Origin: Chloroflexota bacterium
GTDB taxonomy: Bacteria > Chloroflexota > Anaerolineae > Anaerolineales > E44-bin32
Direction of reading: 5' to 3'
NCBI GenBank assembly: GCA_022561385.1
Contig: JADFRG010000006.1
Span: 36,784 to 100,783, forward strand
DNA length: 64,000 nucleotides
Below are positions 1 to 7,820 of this stretch, in pieces (positions within the stretch are counted from its first letter, which is position 1; each line of letters begins with the position of its first letter). A model generated the notes under the pieces. That model searched no databases. It saw only the letters and a list, made by a program, of their open reading frames with translations, and was not told the DNA's origin. Position numbers and translations under genes: made by a program.

Positions 1-1706
1 CCCCGCACGGCACTGATAATCAGGTTGGCTAGAAAGATAAGCATGGAAATGCCGATCGCGAATCCGGCGATCGTGATCATTAGCTGGCCGGTCTCAATTC
101 CCAGGCCCGGGTCCCAATCGGCGATTCGGCGGCGCATCCCCAACAATCCGACGCGGGCCATGGCCAGGCTCTGCAGCCAGAACCCAGGCGTCATCAGCCA
201 GAAATGCAATTTGCCCAGCCCTTCGTCGTACATGCGGCCCGTGATCTTTGGGAACCAATAATAGATGGCGGCAATGAAGGGGAAAATAAACCCGCCGAAC
301 ATGGCGGCGTGGAAGTGGCCCACAATGTAGTAAGTGTCGTGAAGGAAGAGATCCGATACGCTCACCCCGTTTGGTGGCCCGGTGAGCCCGCCAATCAGGA
401 AGATGGAAATGGCGCCTAAAACAAACAACATCGGGGTCTGGAGACTGATCTTGCCGCCCCACAAGGTAGCGATCCAGCTGAAGAACTTTACGCCGGTAGG
501 CACCGCGATCAGCATGGTGGTGACCATAAACGGAATCCGCAGTCCTTCGAGCATGCCGGAGGTAAACATGTGGTGCCCCCACACGAAGAAACCCATCAGC
601 GCAATGGCCATACTCGACAGTGCCACCCACTTGTAGCCAAACAATGGTTTACGCGAGAAAACAGGAAGAAGCTCGCTGATAATGCCCAACCCAGGGAGAA
701 TGAAAACATACACTGCTGGATGCGAGTAAAACCAGAAAAGGTTCTGAAACAACAGCACCTGTCCCGCGGGAGATCCGACTGCCACCGCCCCCGGAGATAA
801 CACGGGGCTGAAGAAGGTCATACCCAGCGCACGTTCCGCGCTGACCATCAGGAACGAGAGCCCGATGAGCTGCGTGGCCGAGAAGGCGATGATGCTGGTA
901 GCCAGGACGGACCACACAAAAATCGGCATGCGGAAAAAGTGCATGCCGGGAGTTCGCCGGTGGAGCACGGTCACGATCACGTTGATCGACCCCAATATTG
1001 AAGACAGCCCGATTAAAAATACGCCAAGCAGGACAAACTGCATCCCCAGCGGGGCGTTGACACTCAACGGCGCGTAGGCGGTCCAGCCTGTGTCCCAGCC
1101 TCCCACATACATGCTCGTGCCGATAAGCAACGCCGCGGGAACATTGATCCAAAAGCCGAAGGCATTCAAGCGCGGAAATACCATATCGGAGGTCCCGATC
1201 ATCAACGGGGTCAGGTAGTTTGCCATGGCGCCTACGCCCACCAGCATGGCGGCGATCATCGCGATCCCATGTGTGCTCATGATGGTGTTGTAGGTGTGGT
1301 TGTCCAGGAACTGCAGGCCGGGAGTAGTCAGCTCCACGCGGAAAGTGAGCGCCAACAGGCCGGCCAGAAACAACAGCACCATCGAGGTGACACCGTATTG
1401 GATTCCGATTATTTTGTGGCTGTAATCCACTCCGAAGTAACGTGTCCAGGACGGCTTGCCTTCGGGCGGACCGAGGCGCAGCGGGGTTTCAATCCCCAGC
1501 ATCCACTTGGACCAATCCGTTAAGGCCCCCACGCCGATCATGAATCCCATGGCGCCAACCAGGATGCCAACGACGATGGCGCCCTCCTTGACCTCGAGCG
1601 GCAACCCCATCGCGACTCTAACGGCCACGGACACGCCAATACCCAATGCGCTGCCGATGAGCTGTCCCGCCAAGCCTCTGACGATGCCTAATGAGAGTAC
1701 CGTCAT
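1..1706 (-). CDS. ctaD: Cytochrome c oxidase subunit I, A2 (caa3) type, C-terminus beyond window
   Basis: Catalytic membrane subunit of a heme-copper oxidase that reduces O2 with electrons from cytochrome c. About 568 residues are present and the frame runs off the left edge. The ATG at 1706 has a GGAGGGG ribosome site 8 bases upstream. The heme/CuB histidines are visible in the motifs THGIAMI, WGHHMF and HDTYYIVGHFHAAM. The K-channel lysine is seen in PTGVKFF, and its threonine in IATLWGG. The helix VI motif reads FYSHPAVY. The D-channel glutamate of HPEVY is therefore absent and the Tyr-Ser pair of A2-type oxidases is present. About 70 hydrophobic N-terminal residues precede the usual start of the family, probably two extra helices. 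It lies 45 bases after ctaC in the same operon. Confidence 0.95.
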   Translation of the reverse strand, partial: MTVLSLGIVRGLAGQLIGSALGIGVSVAVRVAMGLPLEVKEGAIVVGILVGAMGFMIGVGALTDWSKWMLGIETPLRLGPPEGKPSWTRYFGVDYSHKIIGIQYGVTSMVLLFLAGLLALTFRVELTTPGLQFLDNHTYNTIMSTHGIAMIAAMLVGVGAMANYLTPLMIGTSDMVFPRLNAFGFWINVPAALLIGTSMYVGGWDTGWTAYAPLSVNAPLGMQFVLLGVFLIGLSSILGSINVIVTVLHRRTPGMHFFRMPIFVWSVLATSIIAFSATQLIGLSFLMVSAERALGMTFFSPVLSPGAVAVGSPAGQVLLFQNLFWFYSHPAVYVFILPGLGIISELLPVFSRKPLFGYKWVALSSMAIALMGFFVWGHHMFTSGMLEGLRIPFMVTTMLIAVPTGVKFFSWIATLWGGKISLQTPMLFVLGAISIFLIGGLTGPPNGVSVSDLFLHDTYYIVGHFHAAMFGGFIFPFIAAIYYWFPKITGRMYDEGLGKLHFWLMTPGFWLQSLAMARVGLLGMRRRIADWDPGLGIETGQLMITIAGFAIGISMLIFLANLIISAVR

Positions 1707-1751
1707 GCGTTTACCCCTCCAACAAACGAGTACGCGATTAATTCTTGCAAG

Positions 1752-2759
1752 TTAATTTTCTAGACTGCGAATATAGGCGATCAAATCCTGGATTTCTTCC
1801 TGGGAAAGTGTGTCTCCGTAAACCTTAGGCATCAAATCGGGCCGGTACCCCTCCACCACCTGAAGATTAGGGTCCAGGATCGACTCTAACAAGTAGGCTT
1901 CGTCGACGAGAACCACCGAGCCGTCCTCCAGAATCTCCTCTGAACCGAACAACCCCCGCCAGCTCGGGCCCACGGACCGGGTTCCATCCGTGCTGTGGCA
2001 GGCCAGGCACCCATTGAGACCGGCCAATTTCGCGCCGCGATCCGGGGGGCCCAGCGCGCCGGAATCGATCTCTGAGGCAACCCAGGCATCAAATTCTGCC
2101 TGCTCCATTACAGTTACTTCAGCCAACATGTAGGCGTGATTGAGGCCGCACAGCTCGGCGCAGCGCACCTTGTAACTGCCAGGCAAGGTGGGCTTGAGCC
2201 GCAGGGTAGTGGTGATTCCAGGCACGACATCTTGTTTGAGGCGAAATTCGGGCACCCAAAAAGAATGGATGACATCGGTGGACTCGAACACAAAGAGCAC
2301 CTGTCGACCATTGAGCAGATTTAGTTCGGTGGAGCTGATACCGAACTCCGGATATCTGAAGCGCCACGACCATTGAGAAGCGGTGACTTCCACTATCATC
2401 TCATCGGGCTCGGCCTTTAGCGTATCTTTCAAATAGACTGCACCCAGTCCCGCAAAAAACAACACGATCCCCAGAGGAATTACGGTCCAAACGATCTCCA
2501 AAACCGAATTTCCGTGGACGTTTGCTCCAGGTTTGTCGTCCCCTTTCTTGCGACGGAAGACAATCGTGCTGTAAAGCAATATCACTACGATCAGGGCAAA
2601 GAAGAAAGCGATAACAAATGCGTATAACGAGAAGAGCTGATCCACGAAGGCGCCCTCTTCGCTGGCGAGGGTAGGGAGCAGATTCTCGGGATTCAACAGG
2701 AATCCGACGGCGAGGGTGACGATCACGATCAGCACTACTACCGCCAGCAAATGTTTCAT
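1752..2759 (-). CDS. ctaC: Cytochrome c oxidase subunit II with fused cytochrome c domain (caa3 type)
   Basis: Electron-entry subunit of the oxidase. Two N-terminal membrane helices lie at about residues 4-22 and 42-64. The cupredoxin domain has the CuA ligands H165, C200, E202, C204, H208 and M211, in the run CAELCGLNHAYM. After about residue 240 comes a class I cytochrome c domain with the heme site C251-L-A-C254-H255 and a likely Met ligand M310 (DLMPKV). This fused cytochrome defines the caa3 subtype and fits the A2-type subunit I encoded next. The length of 335 residues is normal. It appears to be the first gene of the operon. Subunits III and IV would lie left of the window. Confidence 0.96.
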   Translation of the reverse strand: MKHLLAVVVLIVIVTLAVGFLLNPENLLPTLASEEGAFVDQLFSLYAFVIAFFFALIVVILLYSTIVFRRKKGDDKPGANVHGNSVLEIVWTVIPLGIVLFFAGLGAVYLKDTLKAEPDEMIVEVTASQWSWRFRYPEFGISSTELNLLNGRQVLFVFESTDVIHSFWVPEFRLKQDVVPGITTTLRLKPTLPGSYKVRCAELCGLNHAYMLAEVTVMEQAEFDAWVASEIDSGALGPPDRGAKLAGLNGCLACHSTDGTRSVGPSWRGLFGSEEILEDGSVVLVDEAYLLESILDPNLQVVEGYRPDLMPKVYGDTLSQEEIQDLIAYIRSLEN

Positions 2760-2816
2760 GCAGCCTTTTTCTCCTGACCTACACGAGACCTAGGCGGGCC
2801 TTAACAGAGTCCGCGC

Positions 2817-3026
2817 TTAGTCTGACCGCCAGCCACAGAGCGGCTGATCACGGCTGGCAGCTGGGCAATCTGTTTGAGCTGGATCTCGTTCCCTGAGGAT
2901 TTCCTTCGCCGACTGGGGAACAAGCGCCCCATTGTACCGGATGTCATCGCCTCGGAGGAATAATTCCGACCCTGCTTCTAGATAATGGGTGGTTTGCTCG
3001 TGAGCAAGGGGCGCCGATGAGCGCAC
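2817..3026 (-). CDS. Possible small protein of unknown function
   Basis: A 69-codon frame with a GTG start at 3026, 8 bases after the stop of the ThiO-like gene and preceded by GAGG at suitable spacing. It would be translated as the last gene of that operon. The product is hydrophilic, with no membrane segment or motif that I recognise. It could be a chance frame in the spacer between the oxidase operon and the ThiO-like gene. Confidence 0.3.
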   Translation of the reverse strand: MRSSAPLAHEQTTHYLEAGSELFLRGDDIRYNGALVPQSAKEILRERDPAQTDCPAASRDQPLCGWRSD

Positions 3027-3034
3027 CTCGCGCC

Positions 3035-4135
3035 TCAGACCTTGAGCGAGGCTCTATCTGGCGAATAGGGGCGCAGATCTAGCCCTGGTGTCTCGCCTAC
3101 GACGAGCTGCCTCACCAGGTCCGCGGTAATCGGGGCCAACAGGATCCCGTTGCGGAAATGTCCGGTGGCGATAATCAAGTTTGGGCGTCCGGCAGATGGG
3201 CCAATAAGCGGCAGATCGTCCGGAGTACCCGGGCGCAGCCCGGCCCAAGCGCCGGCAAAAGTGGATGTCTCAAGCTTGGGAGAGAGCTCAAACGCGCCTT
3301 TGGAAACTGAGCCCAGGCCTCTGGGAGTATTGGTGACATCGAAACCAACATCCTCAACCGTCGCCCCCAGCATCGTTTGTGTGTCACCTCTTGGCACGAT
3401 GTATCCCCTCGGGGAGTGGACCACGCGCTGGAAATAGGAACCCTCCACAGAATAAGCTTGTCCCCGCCGCGGACGGATCCGCACGCCTGGGACCCCTTGG
3501 ATTTGCCCCGACCAAGCGCCGGCCGACAGCACCACCCAGTCGGCTTCGTAACGATTTTCCCCGGAACGGACGCCTGTCACGCGCCCACCCCCATTTTCGA
3601 CCGCCGTCACATCGGCCTGTTCGAAGATGGCCCCAGCCAGCTGTGCGGCGCGAACGAAGGCCTGGGTCAGAGCCGTGTTATCTACCCACGCGTCGTTGGG
3701 AGCGTAAAGTGCTCCGGCAATTTCAGGATTGAGGTTCGGCTCCATCCTCAGGGCCTCCTCGATTGAGATCCGCTCAAGAGCGGCTCCCTCTTCGCGATTC
3801 ACATTCAGGGTCTCTTCCAGCGATGGCAGATCGCCATCATTCATGGCCAGGAAGAGCTGGCCCTCCTGGCGAAAGTGGACGCGTTCCCCGACCGCCTCCT
3901 GCAGTTCCTCTATAACGGCCGGAAAGAAGTAGCTGCTCTTCAACGCCAGCACCCGAAGAGCTTTGGGCATCGTATCGGGTCGACCGTGGAAAGTTAACAC
4001 GCCGAGCGCGGCCTGGGAGGCCTGACCGCCCGGGGCGGCCCGATCCAGGACCCTGACGCTGAGTCCCGCCTGGCTCAGCCGCCAAGCACATGCAGCTCCG
4101 ATGATCCCGGCGCCGATGATGAGAACGTCACTCAC
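3035..4135 (-). CDS. FAD-dependent amino acid oxidase family protein (ThiO/glycine oxidase-like)
   Basis: 366 residues of the D-amino-acid oxidase/ThiO family. These flavoenzymes oxidise glycine or other small amines with O2. The N-terminal Rossmann FAD motif [17 protein letters not shown] is followed by an ADP-ribose-binding acid in VRVLDRA. A late motif, [13 protein letters not shown], near residue 325 is typical of glycine/sarcosine oxidase-like proteins and contacts the flavin. The GTG start at 4135 overlaps the TGA of a preceding frame that ends in [11 protein letters not shown]. That is the usual overlap of an operon partner whose body is now missing (see the moxR remnant). No other thiamine genes are nearby, so a role in thiazole synthesis is not supported by context. 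Confidence 0.85.
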   Translation of the reverse strand: MSDVLIIGAGIIGAACAWRLSQAGLSVRVLDRAAPGGQASQAALGVLTFHGRPDTMPKALRVLALKSSYFFPAVIEELQEAVGERVHFRQEGQLFLAMNDGDLPSLEETLNVNREEGAALERISIEEALRMEPNLNPEIAGALYAPNDAWVDNTALTQAFVRAAQLAGAIFEQADVTAVENGGGRVTGVRSGENRYEADWVVLSAGAWSGQIQGVPGVRIRPRRGQAYSVEGSYFQRVVHSPRGYIVPRGDTQTMLGATVEDVGFDVTNTPRGLGSVSKGAFELSPKLETSTFAGAWAGLRPGTPDDLPLIGPSAGRPNLIIATGHFRNGILLAPITADLVRQLVVGETPGLDLRPYSPDRASLKV

Positions 4136-4358
4136 TTCTCGTCGGCCAGCACGACCTGTGCCAGGAGCGGGCCAGACTGCGCGCCAGCATAGTTTTTCCC
4201 ACGCCGGGCACGTCCTCGATCAGCATGTGCCCGCCCGCAAGCAGACCGATGACCGCGAGTTCCACGGCCTCCCGCTTGCCGACAATCACCTGCTCGATGT
4301 TGGCGGTGATGCGCTCGGCGAAGGTCTTGAGGTCGATTTCTGCCTGGGTCTGCCCCAT
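4128..4358 (-). pseudogene. Truncated MoxR-type AAA+ ATPase (N-terminal remnant)
   Basis: The first roughly 66 residues are a clear MoxR N-terminus: an [17 protein letters not shown] helix, then [20 protein letters not shown] containing Walker A. Directly after the Walker A helix the family similarity ends and the frame stops within a few codons. A MoxR ATPase normally has about 310-330 residues including Walker B and sensor motifs, so this product cannot be functional. The ATG at 4358 lies 23 bases after the osmC stop. The text after the break looks like the tail of another gene in a different frame. The simplest reading is one deletion fusing two genes, in the genome or in the assembly. Confidence 0.75.
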
Positions 4359-4381
4359 GGTGTAGTGGCCCGCTCGAGGCC

Positions 4382-4855
4382 CTAGAGGTCTTCCATCTGC
4401 AGGGAAGTCGTAATGTCCACACAATTCCGGATCGTGCGCGCCACGGGGCAGGACCGGGCGTGGTGTTCGTGCGCCCGCTCGGCGGCCGCACGCTTCTCCG
4501 GATCCATTTTGAGGGTGTATTTCACGTGAATGCGCTTGACCACGAGAACCTTATCGTCTAGCTCAATTTCACCGGTGGCTTCAGACGTCAGCCGGCCTTC
4601 GCCGGCGGGGATATCGCGCGCCTCCAGCGCGCCTCCGAGGGTCCCGGTCAGTCAACCGGCAGCTGCTGCTACGAGGTAATCGAGGGTGGTGGAATGGGTG
4701 GGATGAACACCCGGTTCGTGCTTGTAGTACTCGGCAATCTCAGAATGGGTTGAGAAGTAGATCGGCTCCTCCTCCACCGGCATGTAAACGCGCCGGTAGG
4801 GCCCCTTGATGCGCTCTACCCGGATTTCGGATCGATAAACGACTTCGTCGGACAT
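4382..4855 (-). CDS. OsmC-family peroxiredoxin-like protein with in-frame UGA, probable selenoprotein
   Basis: One continuous frame of 157 residues is interrupted only by TGA at codon 68 (4654-4652). The first part starts at ATG 4855, with GGAGG 6 bases upstream, and ends YLVAAAAG. The frame resumes directly as [19 protein letters not shown] and runs to TAG at 4384. The TGA sits exactly where OsmC/Ohr proteins carry the peroxidatic cysteine (AAAAGC-LTGT in the family). The resolving cysteine is present at C136 (SCPVART), with another at C145. A hairpin fit for a bacterial SECIS follows the TGA. OsmC proteins reduce organic hydroperoxides with thiols; selenocysteine would raise reactivity. The alternative is a single Cys-to-stop mutation. 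selA, selB, selC and selD are not in the window. Confidence 0.72.
4616..4632 (-). promoter_or_regulatory. Candidate bacterial SECIS hairpin
   Basis: A perfect 6-base-pair GCGCGC/GCGCGC stem closes a 5-base loop UGGAG. It begins 19 bases after the UGA codon of the osmC-like gene, so the apical loop lies about 25 bases downstream. This is within the spacing expected for SelB-recognised bacterial SECIS elements, which tend to have an exposed G early in the loop. The stem also encodes the conserved residues GALEAR, so coding constraint could produce part of it by chance. Confidence 0.45.
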
Positions 4856-4914
4856 GAAACCTCCACTCAAATATAGGCGCAATCGGGGGGATGCGGACCC
4901 TCACTTTCAATTGC

Positions 4915-5754
4915 CTAGCCTTTGACCGCCCCCATTGTCAGTCCGGCGACCAAACGACTCAGGAACAAGCTATACACAATTCCAACCGGGATCGCGACAA
5001 TCACCGCCGCGGCCATCAGCGACTGCCAGAAGAAGACGTCGCCTCGGATCAGCTCGACCGGTACGCCTACACTGATCGTGCGCTGGGCCGAGGCGGTGAC
5101 GAAGGTCAAGGCATAGATGAACTCGTGCAAGGTGAGGGTGAACGTGAAGACGATCACCGCGATGATTCCAGAGACCGATAGCGGCAGCACAACCCGCGTA
5201 AACGCCGACAGCCTACTGTAGCCGTCGACCATGGCCGCTTCCTCGAGGTCACGCGGGATAGAGCCAAAGAACCCGGCTAAGAGCCAGGTCGAGAACGGGA
5301 TGGTGATAGTCGGGTACGTAACCACCAGCGCCCAAAGGCTGTTGTTGAGACCTAGGGCCACAACGATCCGAAAAAGCGGGATAAAGAGTAGGATCGGCGG
5401 CACCAGATAAATCAAGAACATCCCAATGCTGGCCCGCTCGCCCCAACTTCCGGCAAGGCGTGCCAAACTGTATCCGGCGGGGATCGCGAGCAGCAGCGTG
5501 ATGATCACAACCAACGTGCCCACGAGCAGCGAATTGCGGATAAACCCCACGTAGTTGGTGTTGAAGAAGAGAAATTCCAGGTTATCCAGGGTGGGGGGAT
5601 CGTTGAAAAGGAAAGGATTGTTTTGAGCCCGGTAGAGATCGCGGTCGGTCTTAAAGGTGGTGAGGATCATCCACAGAAAGGGCGCCGCGAAGAAAAAGCA
5701 GAACCCCACGACGGTCGTGTAGAGCGCTACACGGTTTATCCGGTCTCGGGCCAC
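4915..5754 (-). CDS. Carbohydrate ABC transporter permease, MalG/UgpE type
   Basis: 279-residue inner-membrane permease with six predicted helices. The EAA loop near residues 185-205 (DLEEAAMVDGYSRLSAFTRVVLPLS) contacts the ATPase. It follows the partner permease without a gap, as the last gene of an SBP-ATPase-permease-permease operon. The family imports sugars, glycerol phosphate or sugar alcohols. The substrate cannot be told from sequence. Confidence 0.92.
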   Translation of the reverse strand: MARDRINRVALYTTVVGFCFFFAAPFLWMILTTFKTDRDLYRAQNNPFLFNDPPTLDNLEFLFFNTNYVGFIRNSLLVGTLVVIITLLLAIPAGYSLARLAGSWGERASIGMFLIYLVPPILLFIPLFRIVVALGLNNSLWALVVTYPTITIPFSTWLLAGFFGSIPRDLEEAAMVDGYSRLSAFTRVVLPLSVSGIIAVIVFTFTLTLHEFIYALTFVTASAQRTISVGVPVELIRGDVFFWQSLMAAAVIVAIPVGIVYSLFLSRLVAGLTMGAVKG

Positions 5755-6693
5755 CTACGTCACCTCGATTCTGCGAACGGTGCGAAGGATCAGAACAGCA
5801 GCCACCAGGAGAACCGGAGCAAAGAACAACGCGATTGCCGCCCCTTCCGCGAGCGCACCCCCCTCGAGGCCCTTGTTATACGACCACATAGAAAGCACCT
5901 GGGTGTAATAGATTGGCCCGCCCCGCGTCAGCACAAAGACCACCACCAGGTCGGTGAAAATCAAGATGAATGCGAAGAGTGACGCTATGGCCATGATCGG
6001 TGTGATGAGCGGCAACTTAATCTGAAGGTGGATTCGCAATCCGCTCGCGCCATCCACCTGGGCTTGATCGATCAATTCCTGATCGATCGAAGTCAATCCG
6101 GCCAGCAACATCACCGCCGATAGCGGGGTCAATCGCCACACGTGCACCAAGATCACCGAGCCCATCGCCAAATACTCGCGTCCCAGGTAGTTGAGATGAA
6201 GTCCGGGTCCCAGGAGCGTATCCGGACCGAGCAGTCCAATCTGCACCAACAAGTAATCGATGGGGCTGAATTTGGAATCCAGCAACCAGAGCCAGCCCAG
6301 CGTCCCCAAGGAGATTGGAGTGGCCCACGGGAGGATGACCAAAAATCGAGCCAGCCACTTGCCGTGGAAATCCTGAGTGAACATCACCGCCAGGATGTTG
6401 GCCAGCACAAGAATGATCATCAGGGCCGCGGTGGTGAATATGAACGTATCGATGACCGCGCGCTGGAACTGCGGCGTCCGGGTGACGCGCCGAAAATTCT
6501 CCAGTCCGACGTAGTCCAGGCTGGTATCTCCGACCGTCACGTCCGATAGACTGAAGGCGATCGACAGGAGAAGCGGCAGGCCAACAAGTGCCAGGATGAA
6601 GATCACGGCCGGGGCAAGCATCAAGAAGCCAAGAAGGCGGTCGTTGTCGAAGAGGAATCGGAATCGAGAGCGCCGTACCGTCTCAACGCTCAT
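5755..6693 (-). CDS. Carbohydrate ABC transporter permease, MalF/UgpA type
   Basis: 312-residue membrane permease with a cytoplasmic N-terminus and six helices. The EAA motif is visible as IDQELIDQAQVDGASGLRI near residue 200. The ATG at 6693 overlaps the stop of the ATPase gene by four bases (ATGA), so the two are translationally coupled. It pairs with the MalG-type permease encoded immediately after it. Confidence 0.92.
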   Translation of the reverse strand: MSVETVRRSRFRFLFDNDRLLGFLMLAPAVIFILALVGLPLLLSIAFSLSDVTVGDTSLDYVGLENFRRVTRTPQFQRAVIDTFIFTTAALMIILVLANILAVMFTQDFHGKWLARFLVILPWATPISLGTLGWLWLLDSKFSPIDYLLVQIGLLGPDTLLGPGLHLNYLGREYLAMGSVILVHVWRLTPLSAVMLLAGLTSIDQELIDQAQVDGASGLRIHLQIKLPLITPIMAIASLFAFILIFTDLVVVFVLTRGGPIYYTQVLSMWSYNKGLEGGALAEGAAIALFFAPVLLVAAVLILRTVRRIEVT

Positions 6694-7718
6694 CGCGCAT
6701 CCGGAGCGGTCATGCGCCCGGTACCTTTGTCGAAGTAGCGCAGGTATTTCGCATTGACCGCGAACTCCTTTCTGTCTCCTGCCGAGGCGGAGAAAGTAAG
6801 GGTAGAGGGGATCTTGGCCACCACTTTAGTGCCTCCATCCACCGAGCCGTAAACTAGCGTATTTGCGCCGAGATTTTCCACTCGATCGACGGTGATCACA
6901 TAGCTTGATGCGCCATCTTTGATCTTTGCACTGTCTACGGGATGCATGTGTTCGGGCCTAAAGCCCACTGTGTACTCCGGCCCCTCGATCAAGTTCATGC
7001 CAGGCGATCCTATAAACGTTGCCACGAAAGTATCTGCGGATTTTCCGTAGATGTCGTCCGGCGTTCCAACTTGCCTGACTTTGCCTGCATACATGACCGC
7101 GATGCGATCCCCCAATCCCATGGCCTCGACCTGATCGTGGGTCACGAAAATCGTGGTGATTCCGAGCCGACGCTGGAACCGCTGGAGTTCATCGCGCGCG
7201 GAAGCGCGCAGCTTCGCGTCCAAGTTGGACAGAGGTTCATCGAGCAGCAGGAGGCTGGGTTCCTTCACCATCGCCCTTGCCAGGGCCACGCGTTGCCGTT
7301 CGCCTCCGGAGAGCTGACGCGGCTTACGGTTTAGCAGGGACTCAATCCCCAGCACGCCCGCCGCATGTCGAACCTTCTCATCGACTTCCCTCTTAGTGAA
7401 CGCTCCTTGGGCTTTGAGCGGGAAGGCGATATTCCGATACACCGTCATATGCGGATAGAGCGCGTAGCTCTGGAATACCATGGCGATGTTCCGTGCTCGG
7501 GGAGGAAGTTGGGTCACCTGCTCTCCGCCGATCCAGATCTCGCCTTCGGTCGGAGTTTCGAGTCCCGCAATCACGCGCATTAACGTGGTCTTGCCGCAAC
7601 CGGAGGGCCCCAGGATGACGAGCAGCTCACCCTCTTGGATCGAGAGGTCAACCCCGTCTACGGCCTTCACATCCGCGAAGTGCTTCCTGAGCGCCTGAAT
7701 TTCTACAAAGGGGGTCAC
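6690..7718 (-). CDS. Sugar ABC transporter ATP-binding protein, MalK/UgpC type
   Basis: ATPase of the importer with Walker A GPSGCGKT, Q-loop QSYALYPHMTV, signature LSGGERQRVALARAM, Walker B LLLLDEPLSNLD and H-loop VTHDQ. A C-terminal OB/TOBE domain of the MalK kind follows. I chose the GTG at 7718 because the longer frame from 7778 would translate straight through the stem-loop at 7728-7759, and similarity begins at FVEIQALRKHF. From 7718 the protein has 342 residues. No strong ribosome site is visible at either start, so the start is uncertain. Confidence 0.92.
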   Translation of the reverse strand: MTPFVEIQALRKHFADVKAVDGVDLSIQEGELLVILGPSGCGKTTLMRVIAGLETPTEGEIWIGGEQVTQLPPRARNIAMVFQSYALYPHMTVYRNIAFPLKAQGAFTKREVDEKVRHAAGVLGIESLLNRKPRQLSGGERQRVALARAMVKEPSLLLLDEPLSNLDAKLRASARDELQRFQRRLGITTIFVTHDQVEAMGLGDRIAVMYAGKVRQVGTPDDIYGKSADTFVATFIGSPGMNLIEGPEYTVGFRPEHMHPVDSAKIKDGASSYVITVDRVENLGANTLVYGSVDGGTKVVAKIPSTLTFSASAGDRKEFAVNAKYLRYFDKGTGRMTAPDAR

Positions 7719-7727
7719 TGGAGAACT

Positions 7728-7759
7728 AAGGCCCGCCGAAAGGGATTCCGGCGGGCCTT
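7728..7759 (-). terminator. Stem-loop between solute-binding protein and ATPase genes
   Basis: A perfect 11-base-pair stem (AAGGCCCGCCG with its complement) around a 10-base loop. It lies between the binding-protein stop and the ATPase start. No U-run follows, so it more likely stabilises the upstream mRNA or partly attenuates the operon than ends it. This would let the binding protein be made in excess. Confidence 0.65.
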
Positions 7760-7820
7760 TAGGCGAACGCTGGTGCAACGATATAAGGCTACTTTCGTGG
7801 GCGTGCGCCGAAATTGCTCG

